This document shows positions 8,247 to 17,315 of a DNA stretch of 64,000 bases, piece by piece. Both the position numbers and the translations under genes were made by a program. Every line of letters starts with the position of its first letter. Position 1 is the first letter of the stretch. The DNA is from Acinetobacter lwoffii (lineage in GTDB: Bacteria; Pseudomonadota; Gammaproteobacteria; Pseudomonadales; Moraxellaceae): positions 2,356,001-2,420,000 of the forward strand of contig NZ_CP118963.1 of assembly GCF_029024105.1 (NCBI RefSeq), given 5' to 3'. The notes beneath the pieces were generated by a model. It saw nothing but the letters and a program-made list of their open reading frames with translations, was not told the origin of the DNA and did not search any database.

Positions 8247-9462
8247 GACGAATCGCCTCCACTGGATCGAGTGCCGCGGCCCGACGTGATGGCACCGCTG
8301 CAGCCAGTACGCCTGTTAATGTCGCCAACAATAATGCCAAAATCACCAGTTCAATCGATATCGGAATATAGAATAATCCCGGACCAAAATTATTAAATAC
8401 CCACACCAGGCCATAACTGACTATGCTGCCCAGCACTGAACCGAGCAAGCCGAAGATTGCGCCCTGAAACAGAAAAACCCTCAGGATTTGCGATTGGGTT
8501 GCACCTGTCGCCCGCAGAATACCAATTTCTCGGGTGCGCTGCACCACACTGACGGACATGACGCTGGCAATCCCGAAAGCCACCGAAATTGCGACAAAGA
8601 CAATAATCATATTAGTCGACAGGCTTTGTGCAGTAATGGCATTCATCAGTTGTGCATTGGTTTCAATCCAGCTTTCGGCTTTTAATGAGGTCAGGCGTCC
8701 GACTTGTGCGGCAACCTGGTCTGCTTCAAAAATATTGGCAATGGTTAGGTCAATCACCGTTACCCCGCCTGGCAGGCCGAGTAAGGACTGTGCCTGCTTG
8801 AGATCCAGATATACATAACGCGCATCCAGTTCGCGCACACCCAGTTCAAAAATACCGGCAATATTCACCAAAGCACTGTTCTGTTGGCCAGTATCGAGTC
8901 GCAACTTGCTGCCGACCTGAACACCGAGGTCTTTGGCCAATTGACTGCCAATCAGTACATCATCCGCGCCGACCCGCAACTGGCCACTGATTAAATATTC
9001 TTTTAATGGAATGATCTGCTGATAACGTTCTAAATTCATCCCGACCAAGGCCACTGATTCGATCGCATCACCACGTTGTACAAAAGCTGGCCCCGACACC
9101 ACCGGCGAGACGGAGGTCAGTACAGGCAACTGGTCTAGTGTTTCGGTAATCTGTTGCCAATTGTTAATCGAACGCAGGCGCTGTGCCCGTTTGTCTTCCT
9201 GCAATAATTGCACTGTTCCGGCGGGAGGTGACACAATCCGGTTGACTTCATCCGGTGACAGCAGACGAATATGAGCCTGTGTACCTAAGGTTCGTTCAAC
9301 AATATTGGCTTGCAGCCCCTGAATCAACGCAGTGATAAAGACGATCACCGCTACGCCCACGGCAACCCCGATGGTGATCATGATGGACTGCGCGCGACCC
9401 TCGCGCAAAAAACTGACCGCGATTTTCCATTCGATCCAGAGCCGCCCGAATAAATTTTTCAA
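8239..9462 (-). CDS. ABC transporter permease (FtsX/MacB-like)
   Basis: The 407-residue protein has one N-terminal membrane helix (IMITIGVAVGVAVIVFITAL), a periplasmic domain of about 230 residues, and three C-terminal helices, the MacB/LolC-type topology. The first C-terminal helix is followed by REIGILRATGATQSQI, the conserved coupling region of FtsX-domain permeases. The gene overlaps the adaptor gene upstream by 4 bases and the ATPase gene downstream by 8, so subunits are probably translated in coupled fashion. It likely expels a small molecule or lipid-linked substrate with the adaptor. Confidence 0.92.
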   Translation of the reverse strand: MKNLFGRLWIEWKIAVSFLREGRAQSIMITIGVAVGVAVIVFITALIQGLQANIVERTLGTQAHIRLLSPDEVNRIVSPPAGTVQLLQEDKRAQRLRSINNWQQITETLDQLPVLTSVSPVVSGPAFVQRGDAIESVALVGMNLERYQQIIPLKEYLISGQLRVGADDVLIGSQLAKDLGVQVGSKLRLDTGQQNSALVNIAGIFELGVRELDARYVYLDLKQAQSLLGLPGGVTVIDLTIANIFEADQVAAQVGRLTSLKAESWIETNAQLMNAITAQSLSTNMIIVFVAISVAFGIASVMSVSVVQRTREIGILRATGATQSQILRVFLFQGAIFGLLGSVLGSIVSYGLVWVFNNFGPGLFYIPISIELVILALLLATLTGVLAAAVPSRRAAALDPVEAIRHV

Positions 9463-10727
9463 TCGAAGTTCACCGGTAATTCATTTTTACTATTGGCCAT
9501 ATCAGCAGAATTCTGTAATGAACTCTGGTGTGGTTTTAAGCGAACTCTGGTGCCATCCTCCAATGAAGATTCGGCATCTACCAACACCTGATCACCCTCG
9601 CTCAACCCGGATTTCACTTCTGACATGGCCAGGCCACGCAAGCCCAAAGTAATCTGCTGACGCTGTATTTTTCCATCACGTACCATTAAGACCACGGCTT
9701 TATCTCCCTTGATACTGCTTAAAGCATCATTCGGAATAGCCAGAGCCCGTGCTCGTTTGGCCGTCTCGACATTCACCGATACCGTCATGTCCTGACGCAG
9801 AAAATCTGGTACGGGATTGACAGTTAACCTGACTTCTACCGTACCTCGCTGTGGATCGATACTTGGTGCAATAAAGTTAATCCGGGCCGGGAAAGACTGA
9901 TCCGGATAGGCATCGCTAATTACGGTGGCATTTTGCTGCAAGGCGAGTTGCGGTAAATTCCGCTCATCTAGCGGTACCCGGATTTCTGTATTCCCTATTA
10001 ACGCAATGGTAAATAAAGTTTGTCCCGGCTGAACCAGATCACCCGGCTCGACATCGCGTGTCAATACTGTACCGGCGACCGCCGCTCGAATCTTGGTTTT
10101 GGCCAGTTGCGCCTGTGCCACCGCCAGCTGTTCCCGAAGCGACGCTTCTTCGACTTGACCCGCAGCCAATGCGCCTGCTTTTACCCGGGCTGTCTCATAA
10201 TTATTGCGCGCGACTCTTTCTGCTTCCACAGCCTGTTCGACTTCTTCCCTCGACAGGATGCCGGCTTCTGCATTACGTCTACGTGCTGCTTCTCGGCTGG
10301 CCTGCTCCAACTGGGCTTTGGCACTGGCCAGTTCTGCTGCAGCCTGTGGCCGTCGGCTGCTTGCCAATTCAGTCAATGCCAGCTCAGCCTGTCTGACTTG
10401 GGCCAGCAATTCATCCGACTTCAATACCACTAGCAGATCACCCGGTTTAACCTGATCGCCTTCCTGCACCAGACGTTGCAGAACCACAGCACTAATTTCA
10501 CTGCCTACCTGGGCACGTGATACTGTCGCAACACGTCCGGTCGCAACAACATTTTGTACTAGCGGCATGGCACTCAGCGTATAACTAGGCACCACTGGCC
10601 CTTGCCACCAGCGAAATAGAGCAAACCCTACTGCCAGTAGCAATACGATAATGAGCAAAATTTTATAGCGGGCAGCGCGCAATGAGAATCTCCGGTTGAT
10701 TCGTCTAATTTGAAATAAGAAAGTCAA
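9459..10727 (-). CDS. Periplasmic adaptor (membrane fusion protein, HlyD/MacA type)
   Basis: At 422 residues this has one N-terminal membrane helix (ILLIIVLLLAVGFALFRW), then a split biotinyl-lipoyl domain (GSEISAVVLQRLVQEGDQVK and AGTVLTRDVEPGDLVQPG) around a long Ala/Glu-rich coiled-coil hairpin of roughly 100 residues, and a beta-barrel domain. This is the architecture of adaptors linking an inner-membrane ABC pump to an outer-membrane channel. No outer-membrane factor gene lies next to it, so a shared TolC-like protein is presumably used. It is the first gene of the exporter operon. Confidence 0.9.
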   Translation of the reverse strand: MTFLFQIRRINRRFSLRAARYKILLIIVLLLAVGFALFRWWQGPVVPSYTLSAMPLVQNVVATGRVATVSRAQVGSEISAVVLQRLVQEGDQVKPGDLLVVLKSDELLAQVRQAELALTELASSRRPQAAAELASAKAQLEQASREAARRRNAEAGILSREEVEQAVEAERVARNNYETARVKAGALAAGQVEEASLREQLAVAQAQLAKTKIRAAVAGTVLTRDVEPGDLVQPGQTLFTIALIGNTEIRVPLDERNLPQLALQQNATVISDAYPDQSFPARINFIAPSIDPQRGTVEVRLTVNPVPDFLRQDMTVSVNVETAKRARALAIPNDALSSIKGDKAVVLMVRDGKIQRQQITLGLRGLAMSEVKSGLSEGDQVLVDAESSLEDGTRVRLKPHQSSLQNSADMANSKNELPVNFD

Positions 10728-11011
10728 AACTGTATTTGTTTTTTTCCTAAGGTTTAATTTACAACAAGTTTCTAATTGGAATTATAGGTATTTTGTTGAG
10801 TTTGAAAAGAATGTTGAGTTCCTGTCCACTTTTTTGAGCTAGCTTAAGTCGGTGTCAGTCAAGTTCATCTATGGCAGATCCAGACACGGAATCAAGTAAC
10901 AGAAAATTGTATTAAGTTTAAGGAAATGGAGATGTGATCAAAAAACAGGCTAGATCATGATAGAGCTTGCCTGTTCAATCGTTTGGGTGTTAATTGAATA
11001 TTAGTTAAATA

Positions 11012-12535
11012 TTAGACCGTACGACGCAATGGCTGATCACGCTGCGCCAGACTTTCGCCCATTGGCACGAGTCGTCTATCAGGCTCAATCTTTTGCCAAG
11101 GCAGGTCATTCGGGTCTGCTTTCATGGCCCCAGGCGCTTTTGCGACTAAAATGGCAGCAGCCATGTCCTGAAAATCTGTACGAAAATGTACCGAGCTTTT
11201 CACTACAATAATTGATTTATCTTCAGGCACAACACCAAAAATTCTAAACATATTACGATCGAGCAACTGGGCTTTGTAAGAGCTGACTGCAATTTCAATA
11301 CCGTCTATTTCCAGTAATATACTCGGGCCGATATCCGCCTCAACGCCATGCATCATGGGTCCGCCATAGCTGAATTTTCCATCGCTATAGGCTTTGATTT
11401 TAAATTCAGCGCTAAATGGGGCATCCCCGACAATACCCGATGTTCCACCCAGTTGCGCATAAAAATGCTGACCAAGCTCAAACTGATAGGCTTGTTGCAC
11501 CACCGCGGGATCGACAATGAGGCCAATCAATGCATTTTTAACCGGATGTCGATATAGCGCCGATAACATCCCGGTTGTATTCGAATCGCCACTAGCTCCC
11601 GGATTATCCTGAGTATCGGCAATCACCACGGGTTTGGCCGAATAATGCTGTTGATAAAGTTGAATTGCCTGCTGCACGGCATGATCTGGTGATAAAAAAT
11701 CCATATTCCAATGCGCTTCTTGTTGCAGCACATGGTCGATATAGCGTTGCATGGCCTGATCTAACTGCTCAGCGTTTTCACTATAGCCCCAGATACAACC
11801 GCCACATTCCTCAAAATCTGCCGCCGGAAAACCCGGCGTAAAATTCATCTGGACAGGATTATTTTGTTCTAGCTGTTCGAGTAAATTCATACAAGACTGG
11901 GTAGGTTCCAGCTCGGTACATTGTGCATTCAACGCAATCAAAAACGGTAGCTTGTACATTTTCTTATACAGTTTTTTGCCCTCGAATATTTGATTCAGCA
12001 GTTGGGCACAGCGTTGTCCAGTTTGGGCCATATCTACATGCGGATAAGTCCGATAGCAAATCAATGCATCACTATGAGCAAACATCGCTTGCGTGACATT
12101 GGCATGGAAATCCAGACTGGCAATTACCGGAATGTCCGACCCGACTGCTTCACGAACCCGTCTTAAAAATTCCCCTTCACCATCATCCACCTGTTCACTA
12201 ACCATGGCACCATGCAGATACAGATACACCGCATCTGCCGGATGCTGCTGGATGCTTGCAATAATTTCATCACAGATCCGTTGGTAAGTGTCCTGCTCTA
12301 CATGCGCTGAAGGTGAAGTGCCAGCCCAGATTACCGGCAAAAGTTGATAACCGAATTGTTCTGCTTGTTGAATAAAACCGCCAATCGGAATGTTCTGTTC
12401 CCGAAATTTCAGGACATCTGCGCCGCGGCTAAGCGGAGGAAATCCCCCGCCCTGGACAAAATCCACATATCTTGCTTTGGTCGGGGCAAAGGTATTGGTT
12501 TCATGTTGAAAGCCCGCAATGATGATTTTCTTCAT
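11012..12535 (-). CDS. M81 family metallopeptidase (MlrC-like)
   Basis: The 507-residue protein begins KKIIIAGFQHETNTFAP, the hallmark opening of the MlrC/M81 family, and contains further expected metal-site motifs (ASLDFHANVT, TYPHVDM, IADTQDNPGASGDSNTTG). MlrC of Sphingomonas opens the linear microcystin peptide, but most homologues occur in bacteria that never meet microcystin, and their true substrates are unclear. AGGAAGGA stands before the ATG. The gene follows an MFS transporter gene after 31 bases, and a LysR regulator diverges from that, so uptake and hydrolysis of a small carboxylate or amide is likely. Confidence 0.88.
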   Translation of the reverse strand: MKKIIIAGFQHETNTFAPTKARYVDFVQGGGFPPLSRGADVLKFREQNIPIGGFIQQAEQFGYQLLPVIWAGTSPSAHVEQDTYQRICDEIIASIQQHPADAVYLYLHGAMVSEQVDDGEGEFLRRVREAVGSDIPVIASLDFHANVTQAMFAHSDALICYRTYPHVDMAQTGQRCAQLLNQIFEGKKLYKKMYKLPFLIALNAQCTELEPTQSCMNLLEQLEQNNPVQMNFTPGFPAADFEECGGCIWGYSENAEQLDQAMQRYIDHVLQQEAHWNMDFLSPDHAVQQAIQLYQQHYSAKPVVIADTQDNPGASGDSNTTGMLSALYRHPVKNALIGLIVDPAVVQQAYQFELGQHFYAQLGGTSGIVGDAPFSAEFKIKAYSDGKFSYGGPMMHGVEADIGPSILLEIDGIEIAVSSYKAQLLDRNMFRIFGVVPEDKSIIVVKSSVHFRTDFQDMAAAILVAKAPGAMKADPNDLPWQKIEPDRRLVPMGESLAQRDQPLRRTV

Positions 12536-12566
12536 ATCTTGAATCCTTCCTATGCTGCATGATTGA

Positions 12567-13895
12567 TTATTTATCGACGATTAAGGCAGCGCGTGTTACT
12601 TGCTGGGAAACAACTTGCTTTTTCAGTCTGAAGGCATAGATCAGGAAAGTGCCTCCGAGCATCATGATCACAGCAATCGTGAACCAGCCTGCCAGCATGG
12701 AACCGGTCATTGACTGCGCCATGCCCATAATATTTAGACTGACAAAACCACCGAGTAATCCGATACTGTTAATCAGGGCAATTCCGCCTGCTGCCGCACT
12801 ACCGCTTAAGTATTTCGATGGAATCGACCAGAAAATGGTATAGGCACTAAACATAAAGGCCGTTGCGGTACAGATCGCAATAAAGGACAGCAGGAAATTC
12901 GCACTCATCACCGACAACATCAAGCTGACTCAGGCCAATACCGTCGGCACTACACAATGCCATTTCCGTTCCTGCCATTTGTCCGAGCTGCGGGCAAAAA
13001 TGATCATGAAAATTGCACCGCATAAATATGGAATCGCCACCAGCCAACCAATCATCTGCAAATTTTGGATACCGCCCGACTTCAGTAAAGATGGTAGCCA
13101 GAAGCCAATCGCATAGATCCCACAGATAATGGTGAAGTAGGCCAAGGCCATGAAATAAATCCAAGGATCCTTTAATACCGCTTTAAAATTACTATGACCA
13201 GTGGCAGACTGATGTTGGGAAATTTCTTTCACCAATAAGGCTTTGTCCTCTTGGGACAGCCATTTTGCTTGTGAGGGATGATCAGTTAAATAAAAGTACG
13301 CTACGCAGCCCAACAGCACGGTCGGCACAGCTTCTAATAAAAATAACCATTGCCAGCCAGAAAGATTATAAATCTGATGGAAAGTACTCATAATTTGTGT
13401 CGATAACGGTGCGCCTAACATGCCAGCAAGCGGCCCGGCCAGCATGACAATCGCCATGACACGTGCCATGCGTGCACCGGAATACCAATAGGTCAGATAG
13501 AAAATCATGCCCGGGGCAAAACCGGCTTCGAATACGCCTAGTAAAAAGCGCAAGACATAGAACATCTGCGGGGTGGTGACAAATAGCATCGACATGGAGG
13601 TCAGGCCCCACAAAATCATGATGCGGGTAATGGTTTTTCTGGCGCCGACTTTTTCAAAATACAGGTTGGTTGGCACTTCAAACAGGACATAACCTAAAAA
13701 GAATATGCCGGCTGCCATGCCATAAATTGCATCGTTAAAGCCCAGCTCCTGCTGCATTTGCAACTTGGCAAATCCGATATTGATCCGGTCCAGATAAGCA
13801 AAGAAATAACACAGCAATAAAAATGGCAGCAGGCGCCAGCTTACTTTCTTGTAAATCTGGTCTAACCGTTGTTGACGGGAGGTGATTAAATCCAT
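12567..13895 (-). pseudogene. MFS transporter of the anion:cation symporter family, broken by an in-frame TGA
   Basis: The frame encodes a 12-helix MFS transporter of about 440 residues. Helix 1 carries DRINIGFAKLQMQQELGF and the next loop IFFLGYVLFEVPTN, typical of the ACS family (phthalate, tartrate, glucarate permeases). After 321 residues an in-frame TGA occurs at 12930-12932, and the same frame then continues for 118 more residues (helices 11-12) to a normal stop. No shift is needed, so this is one nonsense change, a sequencing error, or readthrough. The upstream product would lack the last two or so helices and is probably inactive. It is the first gene of a transporter-MlrC operon. Confidence 0.85.
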
Positions 13896-13985
13896 CTAAA
13901 ACTCCTTTTTATCTAGATCTTCTTATTGTTCAAAACCCATGTAAGCATGCTCCTGACTTGATAACAATGTAATTTTTTAGGCATA

Positions 13986-14006
13986 CTGATGCTTTAAAAG
14001 CATCAG
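13986..14006. promoter_or_regulatory. Perfect palindrome in front of the LysR gene
   Basis: CTGATGCTTT and AAAGCATCAG are exact inverted arms around one A, 7 bases upstream of the LysR start codon and about 90 bases upstream of the divergent MFS gene. It is a candidate operator for autoregulation. A hairpin in the LysR leader is the alternative. Confidence 0.45.
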
Positions 14007-14013
14007 AGTTTTT

Positions 14014-14952
14014 ATGGACAGAAACTTGCAATTCCTTGCGCCACTGAACGGAATCAATGAAAAGCGTTTACGCTATTTCTATACGGTGATGATGTTTGGC
14101 TCGATGCGTAAAGCAGCAGACATCCTGAATATCGAACAGTCTGCCATGAGCCGACAGATTCAACTCTTTGAATCTGAACTAAAAATAAACTTATTTAAAC
14201 GTAAGGGACGGCATATTATTCCGACTGAAGCTGCCTATCTGGTACTTGAGTATTTCAAGGAAAATAAAAATCGTGAAAATGAATTATTTGACAGTTTATT
14301 TCAGCTGCAATCTTCTCAACTCGGCAAAGTGAACATTGTTTCTAGTGAAAGTTATATGCAACACATGATTTATGATGTACTTCGACATGTGCATCATAAA
14401 TATCCAAATCTTGAAATCCAGTTAGAATTAATGAGTGCCCAACATGTGGTACGACATATCGTGGACAGCCTGGCGCATATTGGACTGGCGTATAATCCCC
14501 CATTTCATACAGACATCAGCACTATTGCCCATAAAATAGAACCTTTTATTGTGGCTGTTCCTGCCGGTCATCCTCTTGCCAAGCTCAAGCATCGCATTTG
14601 TCTTTCCGAAATTTCAGCCTATAAATTTGCCTTAATGCCCGTAGGGCATGGTTTCCGTCAGTTACTCGACAGTGAAATGGTGCGCTTACAAGTAAACCTG
14701 AATATTGGCCTGACCACCAACTCTATTTATGCTCTAAAAAACTATGTTGTGGCTGGACATGGGATTTCCGCCATGCGCTATGCAGATATTGCAGATGCAG
14801 TCAAAGAAGGTCAGGCCGTTGCTTTAACTATTGATTCCGAGCTGTGCAACATGGCTCAGACCCAATTGATGGTACGTAAAAATACCCATTTGTCAGAGTC
14901 GAAGCATTTATTGATTGAGCGTATTCGCTCTAGTTTTGATTTGATTTTTTAA
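14014..14952 (+). CDS. LysR-family transcriptional regulator
   Basis: This 312-residue protein has an N-terminal winged helix (residues about 18-77, containing FGSMRKAADILNIEQSAMSR) and a C-terminal periplasmic-binding-like effector domain, both standard for LysR regulators. It diverges from the MFS/MlrC pair, the usual arrangement for a regulator of that operon. The effector is probably a substrate of the pathway, but this is inferred from position only. The start has no strong ribosome binding site, and the palindrome at 13986-14006 covers the expected place. Confidence 0.9.
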   Translation: MDRNLQFLAPLNGINEKRLRYFYTVMMFGSMRKAADILNIEQSAMSRQIQLFESELKINLFKRKGRHIIPTEAAYLVLEYFKENKNRENELFDSLFQLQSSQLGKVNIVSSESYMQHMIYDVLRHVHHKYPNLEIQLELMSAQHVVRHIVDSLAHIGLAYNPPFHTDISTIAHKIEPFIVAVPAGHPLAKLKHRICLSEISAYKFALMPVGHGFRQLLDSEMVRLQVNLNIGLTTNSIYALKNYVVAGHGISAMRYADIADAVKEGQAVALTIDSELCNMAQTQLMVRKNTHLSESKHLLIERIRSSFDLIF

Positions 14953-15284
14953 ATCGCTTATAAAATTTAGGCAATAAAAAAGCCACTTAAATAAGCGTCT
15001 GATTTATAACAAGAATTTTGGTGGAGGTGGCGTCAATTGAACTCAAAACCTAACTCATTCATTTTAAAGCTCTTTTGTTGAATAAAAAAATTCATTGACC
15101 CAATTTTGACCCAAATTAGATTTAGTGCATTGAATCACTTTAAAATCTTGTTCAAATCCGAATTCAGGATTTGAAGTGGCGTACTGACATTATAGCAGAA
15201 AATTACACCTAAAAATAAATGAAATGTTATAACATTACAATTAGCTCATTATGATATTAATAATCACATCCACCTCAGTATAGT
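14953..15284. other. Intergenic stretch with integration-scar-like sequence
   Basis: These 332 bases hold no gene. Just after the LysR stop is AAAAAAGCCACTTA followed by TAAG, which looks like the first half of a terminator whose second arm has been lost. Then come the tmRNA-end-like stretch (15019-15044) and a repeated ACCCAATTTTGACCC phrase near 15098-15112. The sequence reads as a junction left by a mobile element. Confidence 0.4.
15019..15044 (-). repeat. tmRNA/tRNA 3'-end-like remnant (possible att scar)
   Basis: On the minus strand the stretch starts GAGTTCAATT and ends GCCACCTCCACCA, resembling the T-loop and acceptor-CCA end of gamma-proteobacterial tmRNA. No tmRNA body lies upstream on that strand, and the T-stem does not pair. 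This is what an attachment-site duplicate left by an integrated element would look like. Confidence 0.35.
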
Positions 15285-16277
15285 TCAATTTTTTAATTTG
15301 TACTTTTGCTTAGGACTCTTAGGCTTATCAGGAAAGGTGCGTTCAATCACACCGGCTTCTAATGCTGGAGTTAAATAATTTTTTTGGAATGTTGCTCGAT
15401 GGGACAAGTCTAATAGAGCCATAAGCTCAGCTAAGCTATATTCCTTCTGCTCCATCTTCTGGACGAGACGTTTAACTTGATCGCTAACTTGTACGCTATC
15501 TTGAGCGGTATCTTGATCGCTGGCATCAGAACTGAGTATTGCATCTAAAATCATCTGCAAAATAAACTCAATAAAAGGTGCTGAATCTGAGCGATCTGTG
15601 CTCGCTTGCAATGCATCGTAATAAGCTTTTTGGTTTTGATAAATCAAGCTTTCTACAGGGATATTGAGAAAAATTGGATTCCACTGGCTTAAGATTAAAG
15701 TTTGCCATAAACGTCCCATACGCCCATTGCCATCAGCAAATGGATGTATAAACTCAAACTCATAATGAAATACTGAACTCTGAATCAATGGGTGCTCATT
15801 GCCTTCAGCCAACCACTGCAATAATTCTCCCATTAAGCGATGCACTTGATTTGCAGGCGGAGCCATATGCACGACTCGATCCCCTGACATCACACCAACA
15901 CCGCCATGGCGATACTGTCCAACCTCATCAATCAGTCCTGTCATCAATATTTGATGTGCTTTCAGCAAATGTGTTTCTTGATCAGGGTTCCAATTTTGAA
16001 TTTCTTCATATGCTTTTAGGGCATTACGGACTTCTTGAACTTCTTTAGGTGGCGCGATAATGGTCTTGCCATTCAGGATCGCTGTGATTTGCTCTGTACT
16101 CAAGGTATTCCCTTCGATCGCTAAAGACCCTTGAATCGTTCGGATACGATTTGCTTTTCGCAATTTAAGGCTATCTTGAATTTGGGTTAATGCAGTCAAA
16201 CGCCCTATTGATTCACTAATTTGTGCAATCAAGTGAATAATTCTAGAGGTGATCGTATAAGGCGGTTGATATCTCAT
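15285..16277 (-). CDS. Fic family protein, N-terminal self-inhibition type
   Basis: The 330-residue protein contains the Fic core motif HPFADGNGR at residues 178-186, which binds ATP phosphates and holds the catalytic His for transfer of AMP to a target hydroxyl. Upstream, SLAIEGN (51-57) matches the inhibitory (S/T)xxxE(G/N) helix that keeps class II Fic proteins silent. The C-terminal 80 residues look like a winged helix (YSLAELMALLDLSHRATFQ), often seen in stand-alone Fic proteins. The ATG at 16277 is preferred since GAGGA precedes it; another ATG lies 12 bases upstream. No antitoxin gene adjoins it. The target is unknown. Confidence 0.88.
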   Translation of the reverse strand: MRYQPPYTITSRIIHLIAQISESIGRLTALTQIQDSLKLRKANRIRTIQGSLAIEGNTLSTEQITAILNGKTIIAPPKEVQEVRNALKAYEEIQNWNPDQETHLLKAHQILMTGLIDEVGQYRHGGVGVMSGDRVVHMAPPANQVHRLMGELLQWLAEGNEHPLIQSSVFHYEFEFIHPFADGNGRMGRLWQTLILSQWNPIFLNIPVESLIYQNQKAYYDALQASTDRSDSAPFIEFILQMILDAILSSDASDQDTAQDSVQVSDQVKRLVQKMEQKEYSLAELMALLDLSHRATFQKNYLTPALEAGVIERTFPDKPKSPKQKYKLKN

Positions 16278-16476
16278 GCCATTCCTCATTGATGTAAAAA
16301 CAAAGCACAGTTGATTAAACTCTAAAATATTAATATTGCATAGCTTAATGAGTAATATCTGCTATTAACCTGCTTATCTTTTCTGAAACAGTGAGATAAC
16401 TCATCGCTATTTCTTTTAAAATAAACCTATGCATTCTCGTTAAAATACGTAGGTTTTTTCATTACAGGACAGCATT

Positions 16477-17160
16477 ATGTTTATTCATGCCGACTTCTCA
16501 CAGCCCGTCATCATCAAGCCAGAGGATTACCATTGGGTGAAATCTCCAGGAGGTGAAGTCGATAGAATGATGCTTGATCGTATTGGCAATGAGAAAGCAC
16601 GTGCAACTAGTCTTGTGAAATACGCGCCAGAATCTGCCTTTCCTGAACATCAGCATCCTTTGGGTGAAGAAGTCCTTATCTTGTCAGGCATTTTTACAGA
16701 GAATGCTGAAGATGATTATCCGGCAGGCTGGTATTTACGTAATCCCCATCATTCAACTCATCAGGTTTCCAGTAAAGCTGGTTGTTTAATCTTTGTGAAA
16801 CTGATGCAAATGACCGAAAATGAGATAGAGCCCACCCGAATTAATACCAATGATCCAGCGAATTGGAAGCTTACTAAACATCGGATGAGATGCCCGTTAT
16901 TTCAATCGGAACATGAACAGACCTATTTAGAAAAGCTAAAACCTGCTCAGATTTTCGAAGAGAAATCAGAACAAGGGATTGAAGTGCTAATTATCAAAGG
17001 TCAATTATTTTGCGGCACTGAAATATATCCCGCAGGTTCATGGGTCCGTCTTCCCATCAATAGTGCGGCTAAATTTCAGGCAGGTCTATCAGGCGCAACG
17101 CTTTATGTCAAAACTGGTCATCTACAGCATGCAATGGGCGTATGGGGAAATGAACAATAA
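16477..17160 (+). CDS. Cupin protein, ChrR-like double cupin
   Basis: The product is 227 residues. The first cupin motif is seen as FPEHQHPLGEEVLILSGIF (two His and a Glu as metal ligands) with a later HHSTHQ supplying the fourth His. The second half repeats the fold (IEVLIIKGQLF, YPAGSWVRLP) with fewer obvious ligands. This matches the ChrR anti-sigma cupin family, whose members can sense oxidants, but no sigma factor gene is next to it and the N-terminal zinc anti-sigma domain is absent. AGGACAGC precedes the ATG. It lies between two Fic genes with no clear operon link. Confidence 0.75.
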   Translation: MFIHADFSQPVIIKPEDYHWVKSPGGEVDRMMLDRIGNEKARATSLVKYAPESAFPEHQHPLGEEVLILSGIFTENAEDDYPAGWYLRNPHHSTHQVSSKAGCLIFVKLMQMTENEIEPTRINTNDPANWKLTKHRMRCPLFQSEHEQTYLEKLKPAQIFEEKSEQGIEVLIIKGQLFCGTEIYPAGSWVRLPINSAAKFQAGLSGATLYVKTGHLQHAMGVWGNEQ

Positions 17161-17235
17161 TGGGTTTTCAAAATGAGGCTGTCTCGTGTCTAGAATATTG
17201 AAAGCCATCCAATTACTACTTTTATAATCAATACA

Positions 17236-17261
17236 AAATGTAATGATATATCACTACATTT
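17236..17261. promoter_or_regulatory. 26-base palindrome upstream of the second Fic gene
   Basis: AAATGTAATGATA (17236-17248) and TATCACTACATTT (17249-17261) are inverted arms matching at 12 of 13 positions, centred on TATA. It ends 54 bases before the Fic start codon, a good position for a dimeric repressor operator. Confidence 0.45.
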
Positions 17262-17315
17262 CTGATATTTCTTTTTTCATGTATGATCGACTAAGATAAA
17301 TTCAGGGATAAGGTT

